Shown: piece by piece, positions 9,820-20,452 of the stretch
Numbering within the stretch: the stretch's first letter is position 1
Layout: each line of letters starts with the position of its first letter
Assembly (NCBI GenBank): GCA_029532415.1
Contig: JAQOTA010000050.1
Coordinates: 6,510,001-6,574,000, forward strand
Source of the DNA: Marasmius tenuissimus
Taxonomy: Eukaryota > Basidiomycota > Agaricomycetes > Agaricales > Marasmiaceae
Length of the DNA stretch: 64,000 nucleotides
Direction: 5' to 3'
Translations under genes and position numbers: made by a program
Notes under the pieces: model-generated
Databases searched by the model: none
What the model was told of the DNA's origin: nothing
What the model saw: only the letters and a program-made list of their open reading frames with translations

Positions 9820-12274
9820 TTAGAGGTCTGCGGAGTCGAGAGCATCGTAAGTTGGGCAGAGGTCATCCCATGCGGCTAAGTAGAGGGATAGAAGAGAAAG
9901 GTAAGATTCCGACCTTATCATCAATAAATCACTATGAACTCACTTGGAGGCGCGGTCAAAGTTGTCCACTCGTCTGTCCTCTCGGCGAACACAACCGCGA
10001 AACCACTGGAACAGATAGGTCGATAAGCTCACTCTCTGGTTCCTCGACGATGATCGAAATGGTACCCACGCTTCGAGATGCCAGTCGATATGGCAATGCA
10101 GAATCCAAGGGCCGGGGTTATCGGTGCTGAAACGAATCGTTACATTGTCGCTAGTTCCTCCGATATTGACTACGTCGCGGCGAACCTGAAAGACCGGAGT
10201 AACGTGAGAAACGTAATCTTGAGCGAAAGAGGCTCAGGGCACATACCGGGTTTGCATAGTTGTAGGTACTGCTCCCAGCGACACGAACGACATCAAATGC
10301 ATGCTAAGATGAGGACATCGGTCAGCATAACTTTGAGGCGAGCAAATTGGATGATAGACATACACCGTGCAAATGCATAGGATGTTCGATACCAAGCAAA
10401 CCACCCGTGAAAGACAATTCGACGGTGGAGTTCGCCGGAAGAGGAAACACCATTCCTTCAGGCAGCAAACTGTCGGCAGTCTGGGCTCCGCTCATGATTT
10501 GAAGGAGAACGGGGACAGTAGGAGGAGTAAAGCTCTCTCCGTTGAGTGTGAACAATCCTCCGCTCTATCAATGATGAAGGGCGAGAAATTGGTCAGGCAG
10601 TGGAGCAAATGAATGGTAGCCCGACTCACGAATCCAAAGTTGAGGTGCATAGCGACATCAACTCCGCCAATCGTAGCGTCCCCGGGCGCTCCAGGGTTTT
10701 CGAGAGGCTATTTACAACAACATCGTGAGTGTGAGTGATGACAAACACAAAATAGCAGTCGTGGACTCACTATGAGGTCGCTTTCGCTCAGGGCAGCTGT
10801 GGGCTCGAACTCTGTGGTAACCTCAGGCTCGTCTTCCGAGGCTCCGACGTATCGCAAGATAGCTGAGTTTATGCCATTCACAAAGCCAGTTGAACCCGCG
10901 TTAGGGTTGGCCCGGATCCCTGAAAGACGAATATACGTTGAGATCATTATGCTGTGCGATTGCAATTCGTGCCACAACTTACAGTAATTTCCGACGGGTT
11001 GGTTGGCTTCCATCTGAAACCAGAATCAGAAGTGTCCGGGAAAACGGAGATTGTATCGTCCGGAAATACCTACCACGAGTGAATATCGCTGGCCAGCGTA
11101 CATTGTTACCGAATCCGCAGTGACTGGTTCGTGGTTAATGGAGTCCGCCTCGATGACGGTACTGGAAACAGATTGCTGAGTAAAACTCGACCAGATGTTC
11201 AGGGATACTCACAAAGTATGATTTGAGATGTAGAACTCATAGGCCGGATCGCAAGCAGCATTGACGACACGGAAGCGGTATCTATGGAAGAGAATCACAT
11301 TGGTGACCTGGAAATAGAAATCATTAGGCTGGGAAATCATACCTTTTCCCAGACTCGACAGTTATGACTGTCAACGACGATGTCGCGTTGGCGTCGCTCC
11401 AGCGACCGAGGCCGTTAATGAGAGTGGACTGGGGTGTGCTGTTCGATGGAGAAAACTGAGCCTCCGATCCTCACGTAGAAAGGGATCAAGAACTTACCCG
11501 AAGGCGATCTGCTTTGCCTTTGTGTGATACCAGTCCGCAAGTGTAATGACGGTGGACTCTGTAAAACAGGCATATTCAGTCGGGTGCTGCGGCGACAAAG
11601 GAAACCGAGTCTTGCCATCATCGACGTCGTAGAGACTAGCATGAGGATCTTCGGGGTCGTAGACAACGAGGGGTCCCCGAAGACCATCACAGTACTGGGT
11701 TGCTAAAGAAACACATCAGTACATCATGTGAAAGGACGAATGAGTTACCAGCTCACAAAGATGAGAGTGGTACCAGAATGTTCCAGCCTGATCTTGAGCT
11801 TTGAAGTCGTAAAGGAAGCTATCGCCTTTTGCGATTGGACACTGTGTCACAAAGGCAACACCATCAGCCCAGGGAGAGTCTTTCTGGAAGAATCCGTGCC
11901 AGTGCTACCGAAATCGAGGGTATGAGTGAATGGATAGGAATGGACTCGGGAAGAAATACTTGCAATACTCGTAGACTGCAACATTGTGTCATCGTCCAGG
12001 TTGTTGACGACGTTGATCTGGAATTCGTCGCCCTGAAAGATCAAAATCAGTTATTCCTTCCGAAGGTTCGACCAGGAGGCAGAGAGCAAACCTTGTTGCC
12101 GACGATGAGTGGGCCAATAGTGCTGTCACCGGCAACAACAGCGCCACGAGTGAAGCCATCTGGAGAGACATCCTTGTTGGTGATGGTCAGGTCAGCTACA
12201 GGACCGATCGAGGCGAAGGCTGGCGATGCCAGGATGCAAGAGAGTGTCAAAAAGGAAGGGAAGAGACGAGGCAT
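9820..12274 (-). CDS. Laccase 1 (multicopper oxidase, secreted), many introns
   Basis: The start is ATG at 12274; the stop is TAA at 9820-9822 after [17 protein letters not shown]. The N-terminus [21 protein letters not shown] is a signal peptide. All four copper signatures are visible: HWHGFFQ (about 11890), WYHSHL (about 11775), [18 protein letters not shown] split by an intron (about 10340 and 10305), and [12 protein letters not shown] (about 10095). Residue +10 from the type-1 Cys is Phe, as in high-potential laccases. The enzyme oxidises phenols and similar substrates outside the cell and reduces O2 to water. Exon boundaries seen match the 16-exon arrangement of laccase 2, its closest relative here. 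I see no frame damage, but did not close every junction. Confidence 0.92.
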
Positions 12275-12323
12275 TCTACTCGTGAGATGGGTCGGTCTGT
12301 TCTGTCAGGGAACTGGAGGTGAG

Positions 12324-12331
12324 CTTTTATA
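12324..12331 (-). promoter_or_regulatory. TATA box of laccase 1
   Basis: On the minus strand the sequence reads CTCGAGTATAAAAGCTCA, about 50 bases upstream of the ATG. The same core occurs upstream of laccase 2 (32762-32775), so it is either ancestral or constrained. Confidence 0.75.
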
Positions 12332-13157
12332 CTCGAGCTGGTATAGGGAGAAATTTGTCTCGGGCGCAAAACCATAAACTACCCCGGGTAGTCAAAGCAG
12401 CAGACGAATCCCCACTGGTATCACCGGGCGACGGAACAGTACGACGTTCACAGCATTTACGGCTTCGAGCTTCCGGCGAACGGGGCGCGTTGTCGGTGAG
12501 AAGGTGTGATAGCCAACGGCATTGCCTATATATTCTCTTCACTTGGCACAGTCAAATTGACTGGTAAATCCGAGCACGGAAACAAATTAAACAAACATAT
12601 CGAAACTGTAGGATCGCTGGAGTGCGTTGTCAACTGCGACCATTAGCGGGTAACTCTCCTCATACTGGAAGCGGAGTTGTAGATCCTGAGAATCTCGTAT
12701 CTGATGTGCGTTTCTTGAAAAGTTGGAAGGTAACGAACTCTAGGGAAAATCGAAATTACTTGTATAACAGGGTCGAGCCACGGACAACAGAAACTACGAC
12801 AGGTATTTTTCGCTTCGGTAAGTAGAGACAAACTAAACCCAGTCGAAGAGCATCAGTGCTTCACAAAACATAAGGTTTGGTGGACGCTCACCTCTGAGGC
12901 TTGCGAGCTATCGCAAGCCGCAGCCGTGATATCGTATTCAATAAGAGCCAGAGGAGATAAAAAGACAGTCTATAAATAACTGCCGTCAAATTGTATTCCC
13001 TCCTTGGTGGCTGCGCATAGGAACACAGCAACACAATACAACGGACGTGCCACTCATGTGATCCGTCCTTGTAGCGCAGCAGATTCTAGAATCCAAGTTC
13101 ATATAATCAGTAGAGCATCACATTCGAAACGGCTGAAGGATAAAGTTTGAAGTTTGA
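12332..13157. other. Upstream region of laccase 1; no other gene recognised
   Basis: Frames on both strands are short and without motifs. It presumably holds upstream control sequence for the minus-strand laccase, but no specific binding site is convincing by eye. Confidence 0.45.
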
Positions 13158-13337
13158 ACTCGATATGAAGAGAGGGATAACTTCCTAGTCCCCGACTTCC
13201 CTATACATTTTCCTACGAACATGGGCGGCTTGACGTCCGAGAGCACGGCCTGCGATTAACAAACAAGAATCACGAAAGAAAACCTCGTCGAGAATCTAGA
13301 TCTCAGACAAACATCACACTCTGCCTATCTGAGCCCC
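13158..13337. repeat. Tandem repeat, unit 1 (about 175 bp)
   Basis: Starts ATATGAAGAGAGGGATAACT and ends TCTGAGCCCC. The adjacent unit at 13338 repeats it with the same landmarks: CTATACA, CCTACGAAC, GGCGGCTGAACGTCCGAGAG or its variant, and CCTCAGAC or its variant. Confidence 0.7.
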
Positions 13338-13512
13338 AATATGAAGAGAGGGGTAACTTCCCAGATCCAGTCTTCACTATACAATCCTACGAACTCAGGC
13401 GGCTGAACGTCCGAGAGCCCGCACCACAATCCTCAGTATGAACAGTAGAACAAAAGTCTTCGAGAGTTTGAGCCTCAGACGAGCCTCGCAGACTGTCGAT
13501 CCGAGCCCTTCG
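13338..13512. repeat. Tandem repeat, unit 2
   Basis: Direct copy of unit 1, starting ATATGAAGAGAGGGGTAACT and ending GATCCGAGCCC. On the minus strand both units can be read as RALGR followed by QAA or SAA, so they may derive from duplicated exons of a lost gene. That is speculative. Confidence 0.65.
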
Positions 13513-14724
13513 GAGTCCCCACGATGAAATCCAAGTGAAAATTGGTGGCCACTTACGGGACTTGGAAAGCACAGCCGTTGCGATACATCGTGCAACTTGG
13601 AATATCCCTATTCATGACTGAAGTCATGAATGTGCTTAACCTACCGTAGAGAATTGAATATGGGTACTCACGGGACAATTCGTAATGCTATTATAATTAC
13701 GAGTACTTTAAGACCGTTCTGAATCACGTTGCCGGAGCCCTCATCCAACTGCACTGCCTGAGGACTCAGAAATCTCAGTACACTACATGATGTTCGCGAA
13801 TATGAGCATCACTACGCATGTATCACGGCTTACGGGGAGTCTCTAGCTTCTTTACCATACTCAACATCGAACTCCTCTCAAAGCGCAGAAGTAAGCTCGC
13901 CAGAACGGTAAACCATAGCCCTAAATGCAGCTCACCCAAGCCGATCCTGCTACTCCTTTCACCGACCACGTTTTGCTCTTTCAGTATCACACGCGTCGTG
14001 CAGTGCCCAACATACCAATGTCCACAACGAAATTTCGGACTATATCATATCCTCAAAGTGGAATTGGATCTTGGAAAATTCCGGACGGTCGCTCGAATGG
14101 TGTGTAGGCTACTAGGTAAAGACGTTGCGTATATTTGAGGGCCAAGGGTGAGTCCTTGGAGGAGCGTTTGGAGCGTTTGTATCATTAAGGTGTAGGAAAT
14201 GGGGAGACCAAATTTATTGTTCTCATTCTTTGCTCATTCCAGTCCGGTATGTCGCTCATGTCTCCATTCGGATAGTTTGTAATGTCAGTAGCCAACTGCT
14301 TGGGAGGATCGGCGGCCCTGAGGTGTTTCAGGGATGACACTTCGCGATAGTGCAAGCGAATAACTTACCTCGAAGCTTGAGCACGGCGTTGGATACCTAT
14401 GTGCTCAAACAGCAAAAACTTAGGGACGGCACCGAAGATGAAGAATCCCGCAGGAAAGCCTCCCTCTTTCCTAGCGTCGATTACCGTCTCGAGCTACCTA
14501 AATGCGGCCTAGTGAGATTCCAGCACTCGGAGGTTTACGTTAACGTAACTGAGATGCATAGATGCATCAGTAACGAGGAGCGGGTCATCTTAGATGTCGC
14601 ATACTCAGAGTTCACCATATAAGTCCTGCGTACGTTACATTCTTACTGTATCACGTCGACCGACGCTGAGCTTCAATGAGGGTAGGGCAAACGTTGGGTA
14701 GTGTGTATCGGGACAAGGATGTCG
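13513..14724. other. Region with two unsupported plus-strand frames
   Basis: A 60-aa frame at 13925-14107 (includes FTDHVLLFQYHTRRAVPNIP) and a 90-aa frame at 14350-14622 (GTG start, includes EDEESRRKASLFPSVDYRLE) look more protein-like than their surroundings. Neither has an ATG context, a recognisable domain or a definable exon partner. They may be exons of unrecognised or decayed genes. Confidence 0.25.
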
Positions 14725-14774
14725 GTCTTCGGAGCCGAAGCTGGGGCGCGGTTTAGCTTTTGACTACCACGACC
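14725..14774 (+). promoter_or_regulatory. Conserved 50-bp block, copy 3
   Basis: Reads GTCTTCGGAGCCGAAGCTGG, then GGCGCGGTTTAGCTTTTGAC and ends TACCACGACC, in the same orientation as the other copies. It begins repeat unit B2 and lies 1.2 kb upstream of the second small secreted-protein gene. Confidence 0.45.
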
Positions 14775-15425
14775 ACGACCAGCACCCCTTCTTTTTGTTT
14801 TTTTTTGTGGAGCGTTCGCCGTATTGGCAGAGTGGAGTAAACGCATAGCTGTTCCGGGTCGCCAGCGACACCGACGGACGCCTTGGCGTCGGAACCAGCA
14901 CTCCCTTCCCTGGGCGCAATGCAGGACTCTGGACTGCAACCAGTGGATAACGTTGAACACCGGCAGGCTTTTATTCATCCGTTCTGCGAAGAGTACTTGA
15001 ATTTCTCCTCTGTAGCTTATCCGATCGTACGCTCTTCTACGACTCACTGGGCAGTGATCAACGACGGGCTATCTGGGATACATTGTATTAGCTATGGATC
15101 TAGAGGTTCGTTTCCGCTCTCACTCCGTTTTCATAACTACGTTTCACTATCCTCTTCCAGTCAAAACATGTCTACGCTCATCTTTGCCGCTTGGATGAAA
15201 CCATCCACCTCTGCTATCCGTCCAACCCACGGATGTTTGTTCGAAAAGCTTGCTCATTCCCACCTCAACCTAGCGATACCGGAGAGGAAAAGTCGAGTCT
15301 TAGTTACAACTGCGACTCTTCGCCTCTCAGTACACCTTTAGTGACTCGAAATCTCAGCCTCCACGAATTACAGGCTGCCCGACCATAACTCATCTCCACC
15401 ATTCCTCCTGCTGTAGCTGGATGAC
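14725..15425 (+). repeat. Segmental repeat unit B2 (partner 2831-3575)
   Basis: It contains the same ordered landmarks as unit B1, with indels between them. A 152-aa open frame at 14883-15341 crosses these landmarks but has no homologous open frame in unit B1, so I do not call it a gene. Confidence 0.55.
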
Positions 15426-15929
15426 ATTTTATTGAAGCCTGCGTTATTTCTTCGATTTATGGGAGAGGTAACGCTATATAACGTCTCTCCCTACGTTTGT
15501 CGATGGGCGTATATTCCTTCTGTGCCATGGATCCCGCCCTTGCCAGTCAGTTTTGGTTGCTTGACGACGCCCGATTCTCTGCTTATCCAATGCCCAAGAC
15601 AAGCTTCAATCACCTTGACTGAACCTCGTGTCTCGCGGGATGGCTTTGATATCACACGTTGGGGTACATTTGAGGCCCAGTCGATTGTATTCATTTTCCC
15701 AACTTGCTTCCGCGTTCCAATTCTGAACTAGCTTGTCTTGTTGTCTTCGGCCCTATGTTTTCGGCTCGGGATTACATCTCTATTTCATTCACCCGAATAA
15801 TGCTGTCGGCGTTGAGTGGCGTAATAGCCTTCGGGACCGGTCCCGATGAGACTACGAAGATAGAAAAGGTCAAAGTCATTGGGAGGGAATGGTGGTATGA
15901 AAAAGAACTAACTCCATCGTTCCTTCGAG

Positions 15930-16560
15930 CCCACATCCAAAAACCCCAACATGCAAGTCAAACTCGTCACGTTCCTGGCTTTGGCTCTCCCAGCCATCGC
16001 CCTACCCCTCCCAGCCAACGTTGGTGACGATATCTCGAGGTACGTTGGCTGTACAATTATTTTTCCAGCTATGACCCTGACTTCTCCATTCCAGTGTCAC
16101 GTCGTGGACCGTCAATGATGTTCATGCCTGCCTGAAATACTGGTCTAACCTATCTCCTTCCACAGATCCGCTTGATGATATCAACAACCATGTCATTGGC
16201 CCGCCCTTGATGGGTCTTGGAGTCGTGAAGAGAGGTTCGAGCAGACCTTTGGCCGACATACATTAATTTGGGCCTCTTCTCGAGCCATGTCCGATTCGGT
16301 ATTGACACCGTGGGAACCTCGATTCCCAAGCGAGTAGAGTTCTCCGTTGCGGAGACATATGATTTGTCATTATTCTAAGCCGTACCCGTGCCCCCCTTGG
16401 TCTGTGGCGGCAGCAAGATTCCGAAGTACTGTGCTCATAAGCAATTTGTATTAGCCAACAGAAAATGCCATAATTTCTAGCTACAATCCTCGTGGCTTCA
16501 CTCCGAAAGAACCATTCAACACTGGAGCACTTTAGGTTTCTCACTTTCTATAGCATCTCC
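15930..16560 (+). repeat. Segmental repeat unit D2 (partner 8640-9240)
   Basis: Homologous to unit D1 over the gene, its leader and about 300 bases downstream (GGCGGCAGCAAGATTC corresponds to GGCGGCAGCAAGGTTC). Confidence 0.7.
15951..16266 (+). CDS. Very small secreted protein with a dibasic (Kex2-type) site, copy 2
   Basis: ATG at 15951 opens MQVKLVTFLALALPAIA, a signal peptide, followed by LPLPANVGDDIS. Exon 1 ends at 16039 (GTACGT donor). With one 55-nt intron (16040-16094) the rest, 16095-16266, is open and gives 86 aa in total. A shorter form is possible if a second intron (CTAAC branch, CCACAG acceptor at about 16166) is removed as in copy 1. The C-terminus is PLDDINNHVIGPPLMGLG, then VVKR, then GSSRPLADIH and TAA. 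Conservation of the DDINNHVIGP core and of the KR pair between copies suggests the encoded peptide is under selection. No family is recognised. Confidence 0.62.
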
Positions 16561-16629
16561 TGGCCCTCGTTTGATAATTTCTCACCGCGAATCATGAGTC
16601 AGCTTTACGACGAGATGCACCTCACCATA

Positions 16630-16725
16630 GGTCCTATAGTGTAGTGGTTATCACAGTGGATTTTGATGATGATATATGGATCATGGTCATCTTCCATTAA
16701 CCCAGGCTCGAATCCTGGTTGGACC
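16630..16725 (+). tRNA. tRNA-Gln(UUG) with a 25-nt intron
   Basis: The acceptor is GGTCCTA paired with TTGGACC (one mismatch at position 6). The D-arm region TATAGTGTAGTGGTTATCAC matches fungal tRNA-Gln. The anticodon stem is GTGGA with TCCAT, and the loop gives anticodon TTG at 16663-16665. The canonical intron after position 37 spans 16667-16691. The T-arm is CCAGG CTCGAAT CCTGG. A short T tract follows. Confidence 0.85.
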
Positions 16726-17734
16726 TTTGGTATTTTAACAGTGCCTTCATTTTTCACAAATAACCCCCTCCCTCGGCCTCATTGGCTTTTCAAATTGGGA
16801 TCTGGGCTTGTGAACTACTTGAGCGCAGCCCACTTGGTGACCGGTCGAAAAAGCGGAATCGAAAGGTAAGAAAAGCCGACAGAGGCTCCAAGCTTTGCGT
16901 CGCGACGTCAAAAGTTCAAGTATCCAAACGTCTCGGAAGCATACCTGTTACTCGAGATTGTGCACTATTCTGGGGATTAGCGTTTTCTGGAGTGCACGTC
17001 TCGTATCTGGTTTTGCGGGACATGGGCTCAAATCCCACTCTCGCCATGGATACGATTGTTATGTGTTTTTGAATTGCCGCCATTCTCACGTTTTCGTCAG
17101 ATGCTAGCTCCCTCCTTTCTTTACTGATGCCACGTGATTCCGAGCCCTATTCTATTGTCTGATTGCAATGGCTTTCGATTATTTCGATGTACCATTCCTC
17201 TGGTCGGTCAACGGCAATGGTCACGGCGGGAAATCCAATTTCAGGTGTCTCGAGAAGGAGATCCACGCATTTCCCGTGGAAGATTGACTCAAGGTGTTTT
17301 CATAGGGAAACTATCAATGACCCGAGGTATTCGATGACAGGTAGATGGGCACTACGCAAGGTCGAGAGTTCTCACACTCTACTAGTGCGAGTGCACCACG
17401 CACCACGGCTTGGATTGATCTTCCTAGCAGCCGATCATTCTGAGACATCAAATTTTCTTGTTGATCTCTCGATATAAAGCGCGGTTCCAGCGTCAGGCTG
17501 TACTGTCTTGGTGTGCGACAATCACAAAGTGTTCGGCAGCCATTCATCCAGAGACACGACTTATCAGGGAACATTCAGAGGCCATTCAAGCTGTTTGTCA
17601 ACTTATTTTTAGGATGGAAGCATGGGCTCTCGTACTGAACCCTTCGGAATTTTGGATCAATGGATTGGTTGCACATGCCAGGCTTGCATAGGCAAATAGT
17701 TATAAGACCAAGTTGAACTACCACATGGTGATTA
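16726..17734. other. No gene recognised
   Basis: Overlapping frames of 60-104 codons on both strands (16782-17072, 17163-17477, 17314-17574) lack motifs and contradict each other. A GGGCTCAAATCCCAC tract near 17027-17041 resembles a tRNA B box but has no partner arms. Confidence 0.4.
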
Positions 17735-19247
17735 ATGATCAAACCGCCCTTTCCCCTTTCTGTTCGTCTTGCACCACGAGAACAGCGGAACGAGAGCTAC
17801 GAACTTCAAAGGCCTTCACCAACTTCCATCTTTTGCTATTCTCTCGCCATCGATTTTGCTCCCTCGATGCTCGTCAGTAAATCAACATCAATGCCATTCA
17901 TTGCTACGCCAAAGCCATTCGCGCCATTCACTCCCATATCCATGCCCCCTCCACAATCTAGCATCCAGAGCATTTTGCCTAGTACCAGAACTACGAATAG
18001 CCTTACGAGGACTGAGATGAGGACTGGAACGGTGCTCGGAAACACTAGGAATAAAGGTACTGGGAGTGTAGGGAAAAGTGTGGCAGGGAGTGGAATCATA
18101 ACCGAGACGTGGACAGAAACATGGACCGAGACTAAAATTCGGACCGACACCGGGACTAAAACCGAAATTTGGACTGCAACGGAAACCAAGACCGTAATTC
18201 CGAACATGGGGGCTAAGAACGAGTTTCGGACTGACACGGGAGCTGGGCCTGACACCGACACCGGCGCAAGAATTGAAAGGGTAGGTACCCCGACTGGTAC
18301 CAGTAGTGAGGCTCTTTCAAGTATCTCGTAAGTGAATAAGATCAGTGGCACAACGGCTCTACACGCAATCTCATGACATCTAGATTTTCTACCCTCTTAT
18401 CAAGTACACCACCGACGAGCATGTGAGCAAAGTTTTCCCTACCCACTGTGTCTATATCATAAACACCAGTCTGTTCAACAGCACTGATTCTCCCTATGCA
18501 AGTCAACTGTCGACGTCATACCTTGTTGGAATCCCTTCACCTACTGGAACCTTACAGTGAGAAACTCTATTTGACTATTACTTGATCATCGTTATCCCCC
18601 GTTTGAGATCTCATTCGCTTACGGCCCGCTTAGTGCTTCAGAGCCGCTGAACTCGCCCCACAAAACAACCATAGGCCTCATATCCGGTTTAGTGATTGGA
18701 GCTACTCTAATTCTACTTCCATTGGTTCTGCTATGCTGGCGCTGGAGAAAACACAGTGCGTTTTAAAGAATATCCAAGCGTCGTTTCCTTTAAAGATCAA
18801 TCCATACTCATAGACGCCCAACGGCTTCGGGAATACATCGACGAAAACACGCCATGCCCAATATGTCCGTTAGCCCGACCCTCTGAGAAAAGGCTGAACC
18901 GAAAGCAATTGGTTACGTCGGATCCGATGATTTTAGTCACTCGATATACATACAGCTCTCCCACGAGCATGGTGTGGGATGGGAAGCAGAGTGAAAACTC
19001 CAGCGGGACTCCGACCCGCTCATACAACGTTCAGGAAGACAGCCAACTTGCTGAGCCTCAGGGAAAAGAGCGAGTTATGCACTCCTTAGTTCGGGCTCCT
19101 TCAAGTCTTTCCGGTACCACCGTTGAAGCGGAGGATTTGCAGGATTTGCAGGTCCTGCGGTCTCAGCTGAACGATGCGTTATGTAGGCTGGCAGTACTTG
19201 AGGCGGTGGAAGAGGCGCCACCAGATTATGTTTCCTACACTGACTGA
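17735..19247 (+). CDS. Single-pass membrane protein with Thr-rich ectodomain and PPxY tail, five exons
   Basis: Exons 17735-18327, 18384-18422, 18470-18556, 18634-18755 and 18814-19247 join in frame to 1275 nt (424 aa). All donors are GT[AG]AG-like or GTGCGT and all acceptors AG. Residues about 120-180 form a Thr-rich tract (TETWTETWTETK). A hydrophobic segment, GLISGLVIGATLILLPLVLL, sits near residue 255 and is followed by the basic stop CWRWRKH. The cytoplasmic tail of about 150 residues ends EEAPPDYVSYTD, with a PPxY motif that can bind WW domains such as those of Rsp5/Nedd4 ligases. The layout resembles fungal cell-wall sensor or mucin-like proteins. No signal peptide follows the chosen ATG, so the true start may be in an unseen upstream exon. 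Confidence 0.65.
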
Positions 19248-19702
19248 TTGACCTTGAACATTTGAGTAAAACTGTCGCTATATCTACGTACTTAACAAGT
19301 CAAGTTTGTCAAGATCAGTCTCGTTGGCACTTACTGATGAAGACAAAGAGGTCAAGACGAGATACCTAAGCGCTCTGAGACGCCAGGGCAACACTCTCTG
19401 AAAGTGCATGCTCTCCGGCTCTCCGGGACTTGGGTTTAGACTCCATTATAAAAGCCTAACACACTCTCTGGAGACTTGAAAATAAAGAGCGGAGGAATGA
19501 CGGTTTTGGCCTGAAAAGTTTAGCGGGAAGAGGAACAAAGGGGGTGTGGTGGATAGACGGATCCTTGAGATTGCGAGCTGGTAGCTACCTGTTTGTACGA
19601 AGGCAGCCATAAGCGGCGTGAGAGTACATAGTAAGTATATCTTAAAAAACACCCGACTCAGAGACACACAATACTCCAAAGAATTTACTGTTTGCAGGAC
19701 TG

Positions 19703-19960
19703 GTGAGCTACTGTAATCCTTTTTGGGTCCATGACGGAAAGGAATCATGATTTAGTTAACAACGTCAATGCCAATACTGTCATCGCATCGCCGTCTAGTG
19801 TTGCACGGGCTCAACGCCGTCAGCGAGCACCCTGTCAACGACCAAATCTCAATTCTCACAATTGGGAGAGGCTTGGAAACTTCGGCGATTACTTACCGAC
19901 CGGACACTTGACTCCAGGTGACCTGAAGGCCTACAAGACCCCCAATCCTTGAAAACGCTC
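19703..19960. repeat. Tandem repeat, unit 1 (about 270 bp spacing)
   Basis: Shares with 19978-20190 the landmarks GTGAGC near the start, ATGACGGAAAGGAATCATG or its variant, GCCAATACTGTCA, GTTGCACGGGCTCA and a segment ending in TTGGGAGA. Non-coding as far as I can see. Confidence 0.6.
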
Positions 19961-19977
19961 TACTGTTCATTCAACCG

Positions 19978-20190
19978 GTGAGCACTGTGATTCCTCTCGG
20001 GTCCTTGACGGAGAGGTATCATGGAACCATTGAACAATGACAATGCCATTGTGCCAATACTGTCAGCCGTTCAATGTTGCACGGGCTCATGACGCCGTCA
20101 GGGGACATCCTGTCATCGACCTAGATTCATTCTCATCGTTGGGAGAAGTCCTGCGGAGAATATACTCAAAGAGGTGAGCGAGAGCGAGCA
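19978..20190. repeat. Tandem repeat, unit 2
   Basis: Diverged direct copy of 19703-19960. It lies in the gap between two plus-strand genes that otherwise holds nothing recognisable. Confidence 0.55.
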
Positions 20191-20365
20191 TGCTGCGAAT
20201 ATATGACATTTGGTAACTCCAGGCCGGGTAGATTTGTCTCCGACACGAACACACTAGCCAGCGGCCTTCAACTTCATACGTGAATTATATCGCTGAATTC
20301 CAGAAGTGGCAGCAACGTAAAGCTCTCCGATGGGATTATACGGCTACGCTGGGTGTCGGAGAAAG

Positions 20366-20372
20366 TATAAAA
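20366..20372 (+). promoter_or_regulatory. TATA box of the gene at 20453
   Basis: TATAAAA lies 81 bases before the ATG and is followed by a pyrimidine-rich leader (CATCCTCATCCTCCTC). Confidence 0.65.
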
Positions 20373-20452
20373 TCCCCCTCGGATCCGCTCGTCCTCACCA
20401 CCAAACCTCAAGCATCCTCATCCTCCTCAACTCACTTCATCTCTATCTCACA

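Noticed and set aside
14883..15341. 152-codon plus-strand frame
   Set aside because: The homologous unit at 2831-3575 has no matching frame, and there is no start context or domain.
17027..17041. tRNA B-box-like GGGCTCAAATCCCAC
   Set aside because: No 5' acceptor partner for CTCTCGCC within tRNA distance.
17836..18351. 171-codon minus-strand frame, Val/Leu/Ser-rich
   Set aside because: It is the antisense shadow of the Thr-rich repeat tract of the plus-strand membrane protein, whose five exons join in frame.
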